IMG/VR virus record: IMGVR_UViG_3300044675_001557
Coordinates: 1-31,671 of that record
Origin: a virus
Strand: one strand, 5' to 3'
Length of the DNA stretch: 31,671 nucleotides
The notes beneath the pieces are model-generated. The model ran no database searches and was not told the DNA's origin. It worked only from the letters and a program-made list of their open reading frames with translations. The position numbers and the translations under genes were made by a program. Positions within the stretch are counted from its first letter, which is position 1. Each line of letters starts with the position of its first letter. Positions 15,137-22,240 of this stretch are shown here, piece after piece.

Positions 15137-15227
15137 CGGATATTATGGTTATTGTAAAATATGCAGCAAAGTTAAAAATGACCAATATAAAAACAAAATT
15201 AAAGAAGGTACAATAAAAGCATTTTAA
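15066..15227 (+). CDS. Small zinc-ribbon protein
   Basis: A 53-residue basic protein with two Cys pairs: CNRC near the start and CKIC about 27 residues later, with F-R-K-D-R-R-N-A-D-G-Y between. This is the zinc-ribbon module often found in front of HNH nucleases, but no HNH part follows. It overlaps the preceding frame by 71 bases. It might be a stand-alone nucleic-acid binder or a relic of a homing nuclease. Confidence 0.5.
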   Translation: MKKCNRCKLNLDWDKFRKDRRNADGYYGYCKICSKVKNDQYKNKIKEGTIKAF

Positions 15228-15542
15228 ATGGACTTATCCGCAAACGACCTTACAAAATGGGCAAAGACAAACCTTGAATTAATTGGTTGGCGTTTAAATA
15301 GGGTTAACAATATACCATTTGGAAAACGAAAAGGTACTATCCAAAAAGGTTGGGCGGACTTGCAAGGTTATACTGAAAAAGGTGTTTATGTAGCGGTTGA
15401 AGTTAAAAAGATTGGCGACAAACTAAGCAAAGAACAAAGGGAACGATTAAAAGATATTTTTGAATGTGGCGGGATTGTCTATATTTGTACTGAAGTAGAA
15501 AACAAACCTGCTTTAATTGAATGGTCAAAAATAAAATTTTAG
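15228..15542 (+). CDS. VRR-NUC / resolvase-like endonuclease
   Basis: A 104-residue PD-(D/E)xK nuclease. The active-site pattern is visible: G-W-A-D with D44, E58 and K60 in AVEVKK, and Q70 in LSKEQ, followed by GGIVYICTEVE. Stand-alone VRR-NUC proteins resolve branched DNA or nick structures during phage replication. The length is normal for the family. It starts directly after the zinc-ribbon gene and overlaps the sigma-like gene by 22 bases. Confidence 0.82.
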   Translation: MDLSANDLTKWAKTNLELIGWRLNRVNNIPFGKRKGTIQKGWADLQGYTEKGVYVAVEVKKIGDKLSKEQRERLKDIFECGGIVYICTEVENKPALIEWSKIKF

Positions 15543-16021
15543 CTGAATTTTGGGACTTAAAAGAAGTCAACGAAGCATTTGGCAAAATGCAACCTGAAGA
15601 ATTGCGGTATGACCTGAAGGCAGAAGTTTTTTTAGTTCTTTGTGAAATGGACGAACAGAAGTTAATTGGACTGTACGAACGAAACGAATTAAGATTTTAT
15701 ATTGTGCGAACAATGTTAAATATGATTAAAAGCGACAGAAGTACATTTTATAAAAATTACCGCAACCACATTGAATTTGTTGCGTCTGATTTGAACAGGG
15801 AAATAAAACGTATAAATGACGAACCAACCGATTTGATTGATAAATTGGAAAAGAATTTGGAAGGTTTACATTGGTACAATAAAGAAATATTAAAACTATA
15901 TGCAATTGATTTTAAAAAGAATGCAAAAGAACTAAGCAGAAAAACAGGCATTCCATATATGTCAATTGTCAGAACTATAAATAAAACCAAAAAACAAATG
16001 AAACAAAACATACGCAAATGA
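15521..16021 (+). CDS. Sigma-factor-like transcription protein
   Basis: A 166-residue protein. The N-terminal helical part (about 20-75) resembles region 2 of a small sigma factor. The C-terminal stretch AKELSRKTGIPYMSIVRTIN (about 134-153) is a helix-turn-helix like sigma region 4. Phages use such proteins to switch host RNA polymerase to late promoters. The promoter it might read is not identified, although the palindrome-rich region at 1646-1798 is a candidate. The stop overlaps the next start (ATGA). Confidence 0.65.
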   Translation: MVKNKILAEFWDLKEVNEAFGKMQPEELRYDLKAEVFLVLCEMDEQKLIGLYERNELRFYIVRTMLNMIKSDRSTFYKNYRNHIEFVASDLNREIKRINDEPTDLIDKLEKNLEGLHWYNKEILKLYAIDFKKNAKELSRKTGIPYMSIVRTINKTKKQMKQNIRK

Positions 16022-16257
16022 TTTTATCAATTTTAACCGCAGTCTGTGCATCACTATTTATTAACGATATACATAACCTTCCCTATAAATGGAAAGCGAA
16101 TTTCAAGCCATTTAATTGCGGAAGTTGCTTGGCTGCGTGGCTTGCACCAATACACTATTTCGCACCTGAATTAATACAAAATATTACTTCGTGCTTATTT
16201 ATTGCCGGATTTTTAGCACCTGTTGTTTCAAAATTAATATGGAATTTATGGAAATAA
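16018..16257 (+). CDS. Small membrane protein with Cys motif
   Basis: A 79-residue protein with hydrophobic segments at about 1-15, 38-49 and 56-75, and a central FNCGSCLAAW motif. The two cysteines could form a disulfide or bind metal. Similar small proteins occur in other Bacteroidota phages without known function. It is coupled to the sigma-like gene by ATGA. Confidence 0.55.
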   Translation: MILSILTAVCASLFINDIHNLPYKWKANFKPFNCGSCLAAWLAPIHYFAPELIQNITSCLFIAGFLAPVVSKLIWNLWK

Positions 16258-16574
16258 AACAAGAACACCGCGACTTTTTAGACGCTAATATTAACAATTA
16301 TGAAAGCGCGCAAAATGGATATATCCGAAATTTGGATTTACCCGAACTTCAAATGTACGAACACATTTACCGTTTATATTTAGACCCTAATTTTTTATTG
16401 TCTGTTTGGTGCGGCGCTTGTAAGTTTGATATGATTATGCGTTTATACAATTGGTATATTGCACAACCTAAACAAGTTGAACCTAAACCAATACGTGAAC
16501 AATTTGAAACAGTTGTAAATGCAATTGAAAAAGAAATAAAAAAAAGAGGACGTAAACCCAAAGCAAATGGCTAA
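16248..16574 (+). CDS. Hypothetical protein with WCGAC motif and AT-hook-like tail
   Basis: A 108-residue protein starting MEIKQEHRDFLDAN; an in-frame ATG at 16239 is an alternative. The centre has SVWCGACKFDMIMRLYNWY (about 53-71), and the end is strongly basic (KKRGRKPKANG), close to an AT-hook that grips the minor groove of AT-rich DNA. I know the family from Bacteroidota phages without a role. It overlaps the LpxA-like gene by 8 bases. Confidence 0.55.
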   Translation: MEIKQEHRDFLDANINNYESAQNGYIRNLDLPELQMYEHIYRLYLDPNFLLSVWCGACKFDMIMRLYNWYIAQPKQVEPKPIREQFETVVNAIEKEIKKRGRKPKANG

Positions 16575-17100
16575 TTTTATACACCCAACCGCCATAATTG
16601 GCGACAACGTTATTTTAGGCGACAACAACTACATTGGCGCTTTTTGTATTATTGGTGACCCCGCAGAACATAAAAAGTTTTGGCAATATGAAGAACAAAC
16701 AAAAGATTACGGAACTTTAAAAATCATACAGAAAGGACAAATAAAAAGGGGTCAAGTTATAATTGGCAACAATAACATTATTACCGGATTGGTTACAATT
16801 GACGCCGGAACTGAAATGCCAACCATTATTGAAGACGGTTGTTTTATTATGAAACACGCTTATATTGCTCACGATTGTCATATAATGAACAATGTAACAA
16901 TATGTGCCGGCGTTAAAATTGGGGGACATTGTATTGTTAAACAATATTCAAACTTAGGAATGAATGCAGTATTACATCAGTTCAGTATTATTGAACAGGG
17001 TTGTATGATTGGCGCAAGTGCTTTTTTTAAAGGTACTTCAAAAGAATTTAGTAAATACGTGGGCGTGCCTGCAAAATATCTTTCACCAAATATAAAATAA
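16567..17100 (+). CDS. LpxA-like hexapeptide-repeat acyltransferase
   Basis: A 177-residue left-handed beta-helix protein with many hexapeptide turns (IIGDNVILGDNNYIG). The block YIAHDCHIMNN and later GGH and VLHQF align with E. coli LpxA. H102, H121 and H137 match its H125 (catalytic), H144 and H160, while the H122 position is Y99 (alignment from memory). The C-terminal helical domain of LpxA is missing. It probably transfers an acyl or acetyl group to a sugar nucleotide, in lipid A or surface-glycan synthesis. It is the first gene of the glycan cassette. Confidence 0.75.
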   Translation: MANFIHPTAIIGDNVILGDNNYIGAFCIIGDPAEHKKFWQYEEQTKDYGTLKIIQKGQIKRGQVIIGNNNIITGLVTIDAGTEMPTIIEDGCFIMKHAYIAHDCHIMNNVTICAGVKIGGHCIVKQYSNLGMNAVLHQFSIIEQGCMIGASAFFKGTSKEFSKYVGVPAKYLSPNIK

Positions 17101-17106
17101 AAAACA

Positions 17107-17706
17107 ATGAACGAATTTGACAAGTGGCGCGAACGCTACGACACAATGACAACTGATGAGCAAAAAGCTTATCATAATGAAATAGAAGCTCGTTATCCTG
17201 AGCAAAAACATTACAACTATGATAACGTAAAGGAAGCGTTATTGCTATGTAATAAACCAATAGTATTAGAGTTCGGTATTTGGAAAGGCGATTTAGCTAA
17301 ACAAGCAATGCAAGACTTTAATATATCAGCTTGGTATGGTATAGAAATTTGCGAAGCTGCAATCCGTTTAACTAAATGCAAAGAAGTTAATTATATTATG
17401 CCTACAAAATTTGATTGGTTTACAGATAAAAGAACAATAAAAGCCGATTTTATTGTAGCAACACATTTTATTGAACATTTAAGCAATGACCATTTTGAAC
17501 AGTTAGCTAAATATTGCAAAGGGGTTAAATACATTCATTTTGAAGCACCATTGACAGATAATGGTAATAATTGGGAAGGGTACATTGGTACACATAAGCT
17601 AACAATAGGGTGGAATAAAATAAATGAAATAATGAAAGAAAATGGATATAGTTTAATTATTGATAAACCACAAAACAAAACCTATGACTATAATAATCTT
17701 GATTGA
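17107..17706 (+). CDS. SAM-dependent methyltransferase (class I)
   Basis: A 199-residue enzyme with motif I at LEFGIWKGD (54-62), an acidic residue after strand 2 (YGIE, E80) and the post-motif FIVATHFIEHLSNDHF (115-130). These are typical of small-molecule or sugar methyltransferases. No DNA-methyltransferase NPPY/DPPY motif is present. It uses more GAT and AT-rich codons than its neighbours. Lying between an acyltransferase and glycosyltransferases, it probably methylates a glycan. Confidence 0.75.
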   Translation: MNEFDKWRERYDTMTTDEQKAYHNEIEARYPEQKHYNYDNVKEALLLCNKPIVLEFGIWKGDLAKQAMQDFNISAWYGIEICEAAIRLTKCKEVNYIMPTKFDWFTDKRTIKADFIVATHFIEHLSNDHFEQLAKYCKGVKYIHFEAPLTDNGNNWEGYIGTHKLTIGWNKINEIMKENGYSLIIDKPQNKTYDYNNLD

Positions 17707-17736
17707 TTATCTAATTCATAGCTAAAATATAACAAG

Positions 17737-18324
17737 ATGAACGCAATAATTTATTTAAACTATCAAAATAGAAACATCAATAATTTGTTTGATAACATTA
17801 AAAATGCAGGTAAGCATATAGACTTTATAAGCATTGTAGATGAAACAGGGATAGCGTATGCAATTAACAAAGGGTTAAGGCATTTTAACTATGACTATAT
17901 TGACTATGTTACTATAATGGGTAATGATATTATAGAACCTGACAATTGGTTGCAAATTAGAAATGATTTTATGCAAGATAAAACAATTGGTATTTGCTCA
18001 ATTCCATTAGAGGGAAGTCACACCGATTCTTCAGATTTAATTGCCAATTTCACAGTAAGAAAAGAAGTAATATTAAAAGTTGGCGCATTTAATCAAGAAT
18101 TAGACCCTTACGGTGCAATTGACCTTGATTATTGTACACGTGTTCGGGTTTCGGGATTCCATACTAAATATATTAATTCTGTACAATGTAAACACTTTCA
18201 CCAAAACGGTTTGGAAGCTTACGGTTATAATAAAGCAGATTTAGTTCAAAAGACTTGGCAATTACATACGCAGAATGTTGCTGATTATCAATCAGGTACA
18301 AAAAATTACTATATAAGTTTATGA
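17737..18324 (+). CDS. GT2-type glycosyltransferase
   Basis: A 195-residue GT-A protein. GIAYAINKGLRHF (38-50) and VTIMGNDIIEPDNW mark the nucleotide-sugar site, where NDIIEPD takes the place of a DxD motif. Further on, a VGAFNQELDPYGAIDLDYC segment matches the acceptor-side motif of GT2 enzymes, followed by a conserved-looking H-x-H. It is compact compared with most family members. It follows the methyltransferase after 30 bases and overlaps the next gene by 4 (ATGA). Its codon use is also AT-shifted. Confidence 0.78.
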   Translation: MNAIIYLNYQNRNINNLFDNIKNAGKHIDFISIVDETGIAYAINKGLRHFNYDYIDYVTIMGNDIIEPDNWLQIRNDFMQDKTIGICSIPLEGSHTDSSDLIANFTVRKEVILKVGAFNQELDPYGAIDLDYCTRVRVSGFHTKYINSVQCKHFHQNGLEAYGYNKADLVQKTWQLHTQNVADYQSGTKNYYISL

Positions 18325-19328
18325 GAATATTAGCTATAACAAGCAGCAATAGCGGCGTTGGCTATCACAGAATCATTATGCCAATAGTCAATATGCAAAA
18401 AGATTATTGTTTAATGACCGATACATTAAGCGAAGAAACATTTGAAGGCAATTACGATATTGTTGTTATGAATAGAATGTTGGCTAATATAACACCTGAA
18501 CAAATGGACGCTTGGCGTACAAAGTACGGTTTTAAATTAGTTGTTGACAATGACGATTATTGGTATTTAGACCCTTCGCACATTTTACACGAACGATATG
18601 TTTTAAATAATATTAGTCAGCAAATTATAGATTGGATTCGTATTGCCGACCTTTGCACAGTTACACACGAACGATTAGCTGAAGAAGTAAAGCCATACAA
18701 TACAAATATTGAAATTGTGCCAAATGCTATTCCATACGGCGAAGAACAGTTTAAGGATTTTAAAAAAGATTCTGACCTTGTAAGGTTATTTTGGTCAGGT
18801 TCGGGAACGCACGGCAAAGACTTGGAAATATTACGTAACCCAATGAAGCGTATTAATTTTCCTGTACGTACAGTTATTGCCGGATTTAATGAAGGCGAAA
18901 AGCCAATTTGGGACGGAATGATTTGTGCATTTACAAACGGATTGAAACTAAACCCAACTATTTACAATTTTAATCAGGTTACCGAATATATGGCAACCTA
19001 TGCGGATTCAGATATTTCATTAATACCATTAATTGATTCAAAGTTTAATTCAATGAAGTCTAATTTAAAGGTACTTGAAACCGCAGCAAAGAAAAACCCC
19101 GCCATTGTCAGTAACGTACACCCGTACAAAGGATTTTATCCCGCCTGTCACGTCAATAGCCAAAAGGATTGGTACTATTGGATAAAACTATTAACCAAAG
19201 ACCCTGACGCCCGTAAAAGCTACGGAAACGCTTTATACGAGTATTGCAATAAGAACTTCAATTTACACGAAGTAAATAAACACCGATTCGCTATTTATAA
19301 AAAACTAATAGGCAATGCCGGTAATTAA
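18321..19328 (+). CDS. GT-B-type glycosyltransferase
   Basis: A 335-residue glycosyltransferase. The N-terminal Rossmann-like half starts MRILAITSSNSGVGYHRI and contains VVMNRML and VVDNDDYWY. The C-terminal half has FWSGSGTHGKDLEIL and SNLKVLETAAKKNPAIVSNV, the region whose glutamate binds the sugar nucleotide in GT4-like enzymes. No membrane segment is visible. Together with the GT2 enzyme it should build a short glycan on the virion, the cell surface or DNA; the acceptor is unknown. Confidence 0.82.
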   Translation: MRILAITSSNSGVGYHRIIMPIVNMQKDYCLMTDTLSEETFEGNYDIVVMNRMLANITPEQMDAWRTKYGFKLVVDNDDYWYLDPSHILHERYVLNNISQQIIDWIRIADLCTVTHERLAEEVKPYNTNIEIVPNAIPYGEEQFKDFKKDSDLVRLFWSGSGTHGKDLEILRNPMKRINFPVRTVIAGFNEGEKPIWDGMICAFTNGLKLNPTIYNFNQVTEYMATYADSDISLIPLIDSKFNSMKSNLKVLETAAKKNPAIVSNVHPYKGFYPACHVNSQKDWYYWIKLLTKDPDARKSYGNALYEYCNKNFNLHEVNKHRFAIYKKLIGNAGN

Positions 19329-19734
19329 ATGTTCAAACGGGAAATATAGAATTGGCAACGGTTCTTGTATATACCAAACAGAAGAAAAAGCGCAAAGCGT
19401 ATGGGCGGCAATACGTGTTTCAATGGTTGACAGTTATAACGACTATCCACAGGCAGCAAGGGTAAACGCACAAAGAGCAATAAACATACGAAACCAATAC
19501 GACCGTAATTGCGGAACGCCTGTTGGTTGGGCGCGCGCTAACCAATTAGCAAAGGGCGAAAATATTACAAGGGACACAATTGCAAGAATGTCGTCTTTTG
19601 AAAGGCATAGGGAAAATTCAAAGGGTGACCCAAAAACAGATTGTGGCGCTTTAATGTGGTTGGCTTGGGGTGGCAACGAAGGTGTTGAATGGGCGCAAAA
19701 GAAGCTTAAACAAATAGATGAAGAAACACACTAA
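19315..19734 (+). CDS. Conserved phage protein with two small domains
   Basis: A 139-residue protein. Residues 5-33 (CSNGKYRIGNGSCIYQTEEK) form a short Cys-containing module seen in several phage proteins. The second domain (about 42-136) has YPQAARVNAQRAINIR, CGTPVGWARANQLAKGE and MWLAWGGNEGVEWA. This is a phage domain that I recall next to head-protease or structural genes, with unknown function. Here it lies between the glycan and packaging genes and overlaps both neighbours slightly. Confidence 0.65.
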   Translation: MPVIKCSNGKYRIGNGSCIYQTEEKAQSVWAAIRVSMVDSYNDYPQAARVNAQRAINIRNQYDRNCGTPVGWARANQLAKGENITRDTIARMSSFERHRENSKGDPKTDCGALMWLAWGGNEGVEWAQKKLKQIDEETH

Positions 19735-19975
19735 AATTTATCTTGATTATTTTGGCTACGGTTTAGAAGACTTTATTCCCTGCGAAGTATGCGGACAAAG
19801 AGCAGTTGACATTCACCACATAGACGCACGGGGAATGGGGGGAACTAAAAAAGAAGATACAATTGACAATTTACAAGCTTTATGCAGATATTGTCACGTT
19901 GTTATGGGCGACACAAAGACACATTATCAATATTTAAAGGAAATTCATAATAACTTATTAAATGGCAAAGGTTAA
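19718..19975 (+). CDS. HNH endonuclease (packaging-associated)
   Basis: An 85-residue HNH nuclease: zinc-binding pairs C22/C25 and C56/C59, catalytic H33-H34 in DIHHID, and N51 and H60 completing the H-N-H set. HNH proteins beside terminase genes are known to help terminase cut DNA for packaging in HK97-like phages; the same role is likely here. It overlaps both the previous gene and the following small basic gene. Confidence 0.85.
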   Translation: MKKHTKIYLDYFGYGLEDFIPCEVCGQRAVDIHHIDARGMGGTKKEDTIDNLQALCRYCHVVMGDTKTHYQYLKEIHNNLLNGKG

Positions 19976-20084
19976 ACAAGACAGTCGCAAAGTATCATTC
20001 GGTAAAAGAAAGCGCGGACACGCTAAAAAGAGTTTCAACAAACACAGTCCAAGACCAAAAGCTTATAAAGGTCAGGGACGTTAA
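19962..20084 (+). CDS. Very basic 40-residue protein
   Basis: A 40-residue protein with about 40% Lys, Arg and His (VSFGKRKRGHAKKSFNKH, then SPRPKAYKGQGR). It starts within the end of the HNH gene and stops 22 bases before the small terminase. Similar tiny proteins occur in the same place in other Bacteroidota phages, as far as I recall. The composition suggests DNA or RNA binding. Confidence 0.6.
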   Translation: MAKVKQDSRKVSFGKRKRGHAKKSFNKHSPRPKAYKGQGR

Positions 20085-20106
20085 ACTGTGTTCAAACTGT
20101 GTAATT

Positions 20107-20478
20107 ATGGCAAAAAATATATCAGGTTTAAAACCATTCAAAGCGGGCGAAGATTCAAGACGCAACTTAGAAGGGCGACCAAGAAAATACGTTAGTCTGT
20201 TAAAAGAACAAGGCTACAAATTAAACGAAATAAACGATTCAATACAGGCGTTAATGTCAATGACCCCAAAGGAATTGGAAGCGGTGACAAAGAACCCGGA
20301 CGCAACTGTGCTTGAAATGACTGTTGCAAAGGCAATCACTAAGTCAATGAATAACGGAAGTCTTTATTCAATGGACACCTTATTGTCCCGTGTTTACGGT
20401 AAACCAAAAGAACAGGTTGACGTTCAACAGGATTCACGAATTGAAGTTGTATTTGTTGACGGCAAAACCATTTTGTAA
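20107..20478 (+). CDS. terS: Terminase small subunit
   Basis: A 123-residue protein directly upstream of the large terminase. The N-terminus has the PFKAGEDSRRNLEGRPRKY pattern common to phage DNA-binding packaging proteins, followed by a helical region (MTPKELEAVTKNP and TVLEMTVAKAITKSM) suited to oligomerisation. It recognises phage DNA and delivers it to the motor. The call rests on the N-terminal pattern and the gene order. Confidence 0.75.
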   Translation: MAKNISGLKPFKAGEDSRRNLEGRPRKYVSLLKEQGYKLNEINDSIQALMSMTPKELEAVTKNPDATVLEMTVAKAITKSMNNGSLYSMDTLLSRVYGKPKEQVDVQQDSRIEVVFVDGKTIL

Positions 20479-20503
20479 ATAGATTACAAAGTGCATATCT
20501 TTA
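20472..20503 (+). promoter_or_regulatory. Possible promoter at the large terminase start
   Basis: TTTG (20472-20475), 20 bp, then TATCTTTA (20496-20503), one base away from the Bacteroidota -7 consensus. Transcription would begin at or just after the ATG at 20508, leaving no leader, which weakens the case unless leaderless translation is used. Confidence 0.3.
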
Positions 20504-20507
20504 CATT

Positions 20508-21659
20508 ATGCGCATAGAACTTCCAACACCACATATTAACCAAAGGCAAATATTGGATTCCAATAAACGTTTTATTGTCGTTATGTGCGGACGTCGTTTT
20601 GGTAAGTCAGAACTTTCACAGATACTTGGAATCACAGAAGCTTTAAAAGGCGGGTCAGTTGCATACGTCACACCGACATACGGATTGGCGCAAGTATTCT
20701 TTGAACGCCTGACAAAGACATTGCCATTTAAAAACAATATATCAAAGCTTAAAATCTATTGTCCAAACGAAGGTTCAATTGAATTCTTTACAGGTGAAAG
20801 GTTGGACAACTTGCGCGGTCGTAAATTCCATTTGGTTATTATTGACGAAGCTGCTTTTATTTCAGACCTTGAAGACGGTTGGTCAAATAGCATACGCCCA
20901 ACGCTGACCGATTATGAAGGGCGTGCGGTTTTCCTTTCAACACCACGTGGCAAAAACTTTTTTTATTCCCTATTTATGAAGCAGGGCGAAAATGATTGGC
21001 AAAGCTTTAAATTTAGCACCTACGACAACCCGCACATAAACCCCCGCGAAATAGACGACGCCCGAATACAATTACCTGAAGTCGTATTTAATCAGGAATA
21101 CTTAGCAGACCCCGCAGAAAATAGCGCCAACCCTTTTGGAAACGCATTTATAAGACGTTGCATAAAACCATTATCAGCACAGACAATTGTTTGTTACGGT
21201 ATTGACCTTGCAAAGTCTGTTGACTTTACTGTTATTATCGGCTTAGATAAAAGCGGCAACGTGGCTTATTTTGACCGCTTCCAATTGGATTGGCATAACA
21301 CTAAGGAAACCATAAAAAGATTGCCGCCTGCGCCTATAATCGTGGATTCAACGGGTGTTGGTGACCCAATACTTGAAGACTTATTGCGTGAAGGTGTAAA
21401 CATTGAAGGTTTAAAGTTTACAAGTCAAAGCAAACAACAATTAATGGAAGGTTTAGCTTCAGCCATTCAACAAGCTAAAATTGGATTTCCTGAAGGGGTT
21501 ATTGTGGACGAATTAGACGTGTTTGAATATCAGTTTACCGCAAACGGTGTAAGGTATTCAGCGCCGTCCGGATTCCACGACGATTGCGTTGTTTCATTGG
21601 CATTGGCTTGGCAGAATCACAATGTTAAGCGCGGTTCAGGGCGTTACGCCTTTGCTTAA
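20508..21659 (+). CDS. terL: Terminase large subunit
   Basis: A 383-residue DNA-packaging motor, rather compact for the family. ATPase motifs: Walker A CGRRFGKS (27-34), Walker B LVIIDEAAF (about 108-116) and the coupling motif LSTPRG (about 144-149). The RNase H-like nuclease follows: YGIDLAKSVDFT (about 230), VDSTGVGDP (about 279) and HDDCVVSLALA (about 357), each carrying an acidic metal ligand. It docks on the portal, translocates DNA and cuts it. Confidence 0.95.
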   Translation: MRIELPTPHINQRQILDSNKRFIVVMCGRRFGKSELSQILGITEALKGGSVAYVTPTYGLAQVFFERLTKTLPFKNNISKLKIYCPNEGSIEFFTGERLDNLRGRKFHLVIIDEAAFISDLEDGWSNSIRPTLTDYEGRAVFLSTPRGKNFFYSLFMKQGENDWQSFKFSTYDNPHINPREIDDARIQLPEVVFNQEYLADPAENSANPFGNAFIRRCIKPLSAQTIVCYGIDLAKSVDFTVIIGLDKSGNVAYFDRFQLDWHNTKETIKRLPPAPIIVDSTGVGDPILEDLLREGVNIEGLKFTSQSKQQLMEGLASAIQQAKIGFPEGVIVDELDVFEYQFTANGVRYSAPSGFHDDCVVSLALAWQNHNVKRGSGRYAFA

Positions 21660-21668
21660 TCAATCACA

Positions 21669-21692
21669 AAAGTTGCTTTATTAGGCAACTTT
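21669..21692 (+). terminator. Hairpin after the large terminase, possible terminator
   Basis: AAAGTTGC (21669-21676) pairs perfectly with GCAACTTT (21685-21692) around TTTATTAG. No T-tract follows on this strand, so termination would be weak; it may instead protect the 3' end of the message. Confidence 0.45.
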
Positions 21693-21729
21693 GAGGCGTA
21701 AATGATTCATAATCGGCTCATTTATGATT

Positions 21730-21766
21730 GATAAACCGTTTATCCTTATTATTTACCGTTCATCAC
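21730..21766 (+). repeat. Pair of ACCGTT-type repeats with a palindrome (early operator B)
   Basis: ACCGTTTATC at 21735-21744 and ACCGTTCATC at 21755-21764 are exactly 20 bp apart, as in operator A. The first also forms GATAAAC-C-GTTTATC (21730-21744), a palindrome with 7-bp arms. The second is 63 bp upstream of the -7 box, and the matching copy at 10759 is 62 bp upstream of its own. A shared regulator is likely. Confidence 0.68.
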
Positions 21767-21792
21767 AAAGTTGAAAAATAGTTGGCAATATG

Positions 21793-21825
21793 TTTGGAAG
21801 GTGTATATAACTGATACTATATTTG
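21793..21825 (+). promoter_or_regulatory. Bacteroidota-type early promoter B
   Basis: TTTG (21793-21796), 21 bp, then TATATTTG (21818-21825) match the -33 and -7 consensus exactly. Transcription should start near 21832, about 14 bases before the ATG at 21846. It drives a set of very small genes that precede the tail operon. Confidence 0.82.
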
Positions 21826-21845
21826 TATAACAAAAGCAAATAACA

Positions 21846-22031
21846 ATGAAAACACAATTAGAACCAAACGAATTTTTTAGAATCAATTCTTATTATTGGC
21901 AAGGTATGGTATATATCGCATTGCAAACCGAAGGCGATAAAACACTTTGTCAAATAAAGGGTTCAAAGAGTAAACCAAAATTTATCAAAACAGAACAACT
22001 TTCTAAAACATACAAAGATTTTAAAATTTAA
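21846..22031 (+). CDS. Small protein, first gene of early operon B
   Basis: A 61-residue protein with a beta-rich start (FFRINSYYWQGMVYIALQ) and a basic second half (KGSKSKPKFIKTEQLSK). No family is recognised. It occupies the same position (promoter, small gene, conserved hairpin) as the gene at 10875. Early host-takeover proteins often look like this, but the function is unknown. Confidence 0.6.
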   Translation: MKTQLEPNEFFRINSYYWQGMVYIALQTEGDKTLCQIKGSKSKPKFIKTEQLSKTYKDFKI

Positions 22032-22044
22032 TTACTATCCCCCG

Positions 22045-22074
22045 CAGGGGTGCGACTGTCCAACGCACATTTTA
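22045..22074 (+). promoter_or_regulatory. Conserved hairpin motif, copy 2 (attenuator-like)
   Basis: CAGGGGTGCGACTGT matches 11071-11085 exactly. GTGCG (22050-22054) pairs with CGCAC (22064-22068), followed by ATTTTAAAA. Here a preceding CCCC (22039-22042) could also pair with GGGG (22047-22050), giving an alternative fold that would compete with the GTGCG stem by one base. Confidence 0.62.
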
Positions 22075-22086
22075 AAACTTACAACT

Positions 22087-22239
22087 ATGCCAAACAAATT
22101 AAAAACACCACAGGAAAAACATTTGGAATTATTAGCTGCCCGTCAAAAGCAATACGCCAAAGATTCTTTGGGTATGGGTTGGTTCTTTGCTATCATTGCC
22201 GGCGCTTTATTGTTAACCGCTTTAATTGAAAACCTATAA
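22087..22239 (+). CDS. Small single-span membrane protein
   Basis: A 50-residue protein: a charged helical N-terminal 25 residues (KTPQEKHLELLAARQKQYAK) and one hydrophobic segment (GWFFAIIAGALLLTALIENL, 31-50). It follows the conserved hairpin after about 13 bases. An early membrane protein could act in superinfection exclusion or in anchoring a partner, but nothing decides. Confidence 0.55.
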   Translation: MPNKLKTPQEKHLELLAARQKQYAKDSLGMGWFFAIIAGALLLTALIENL

Positions 22240-22240
22240 T

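Noticed and set aside
17107-17706. DNA methyltransferase protecting the phage from restriction
   Set aside because: It has SAM-binding motifs but no NPPY/DPPY or PC catalytic motif, and its neighbours are glycan enzymes.
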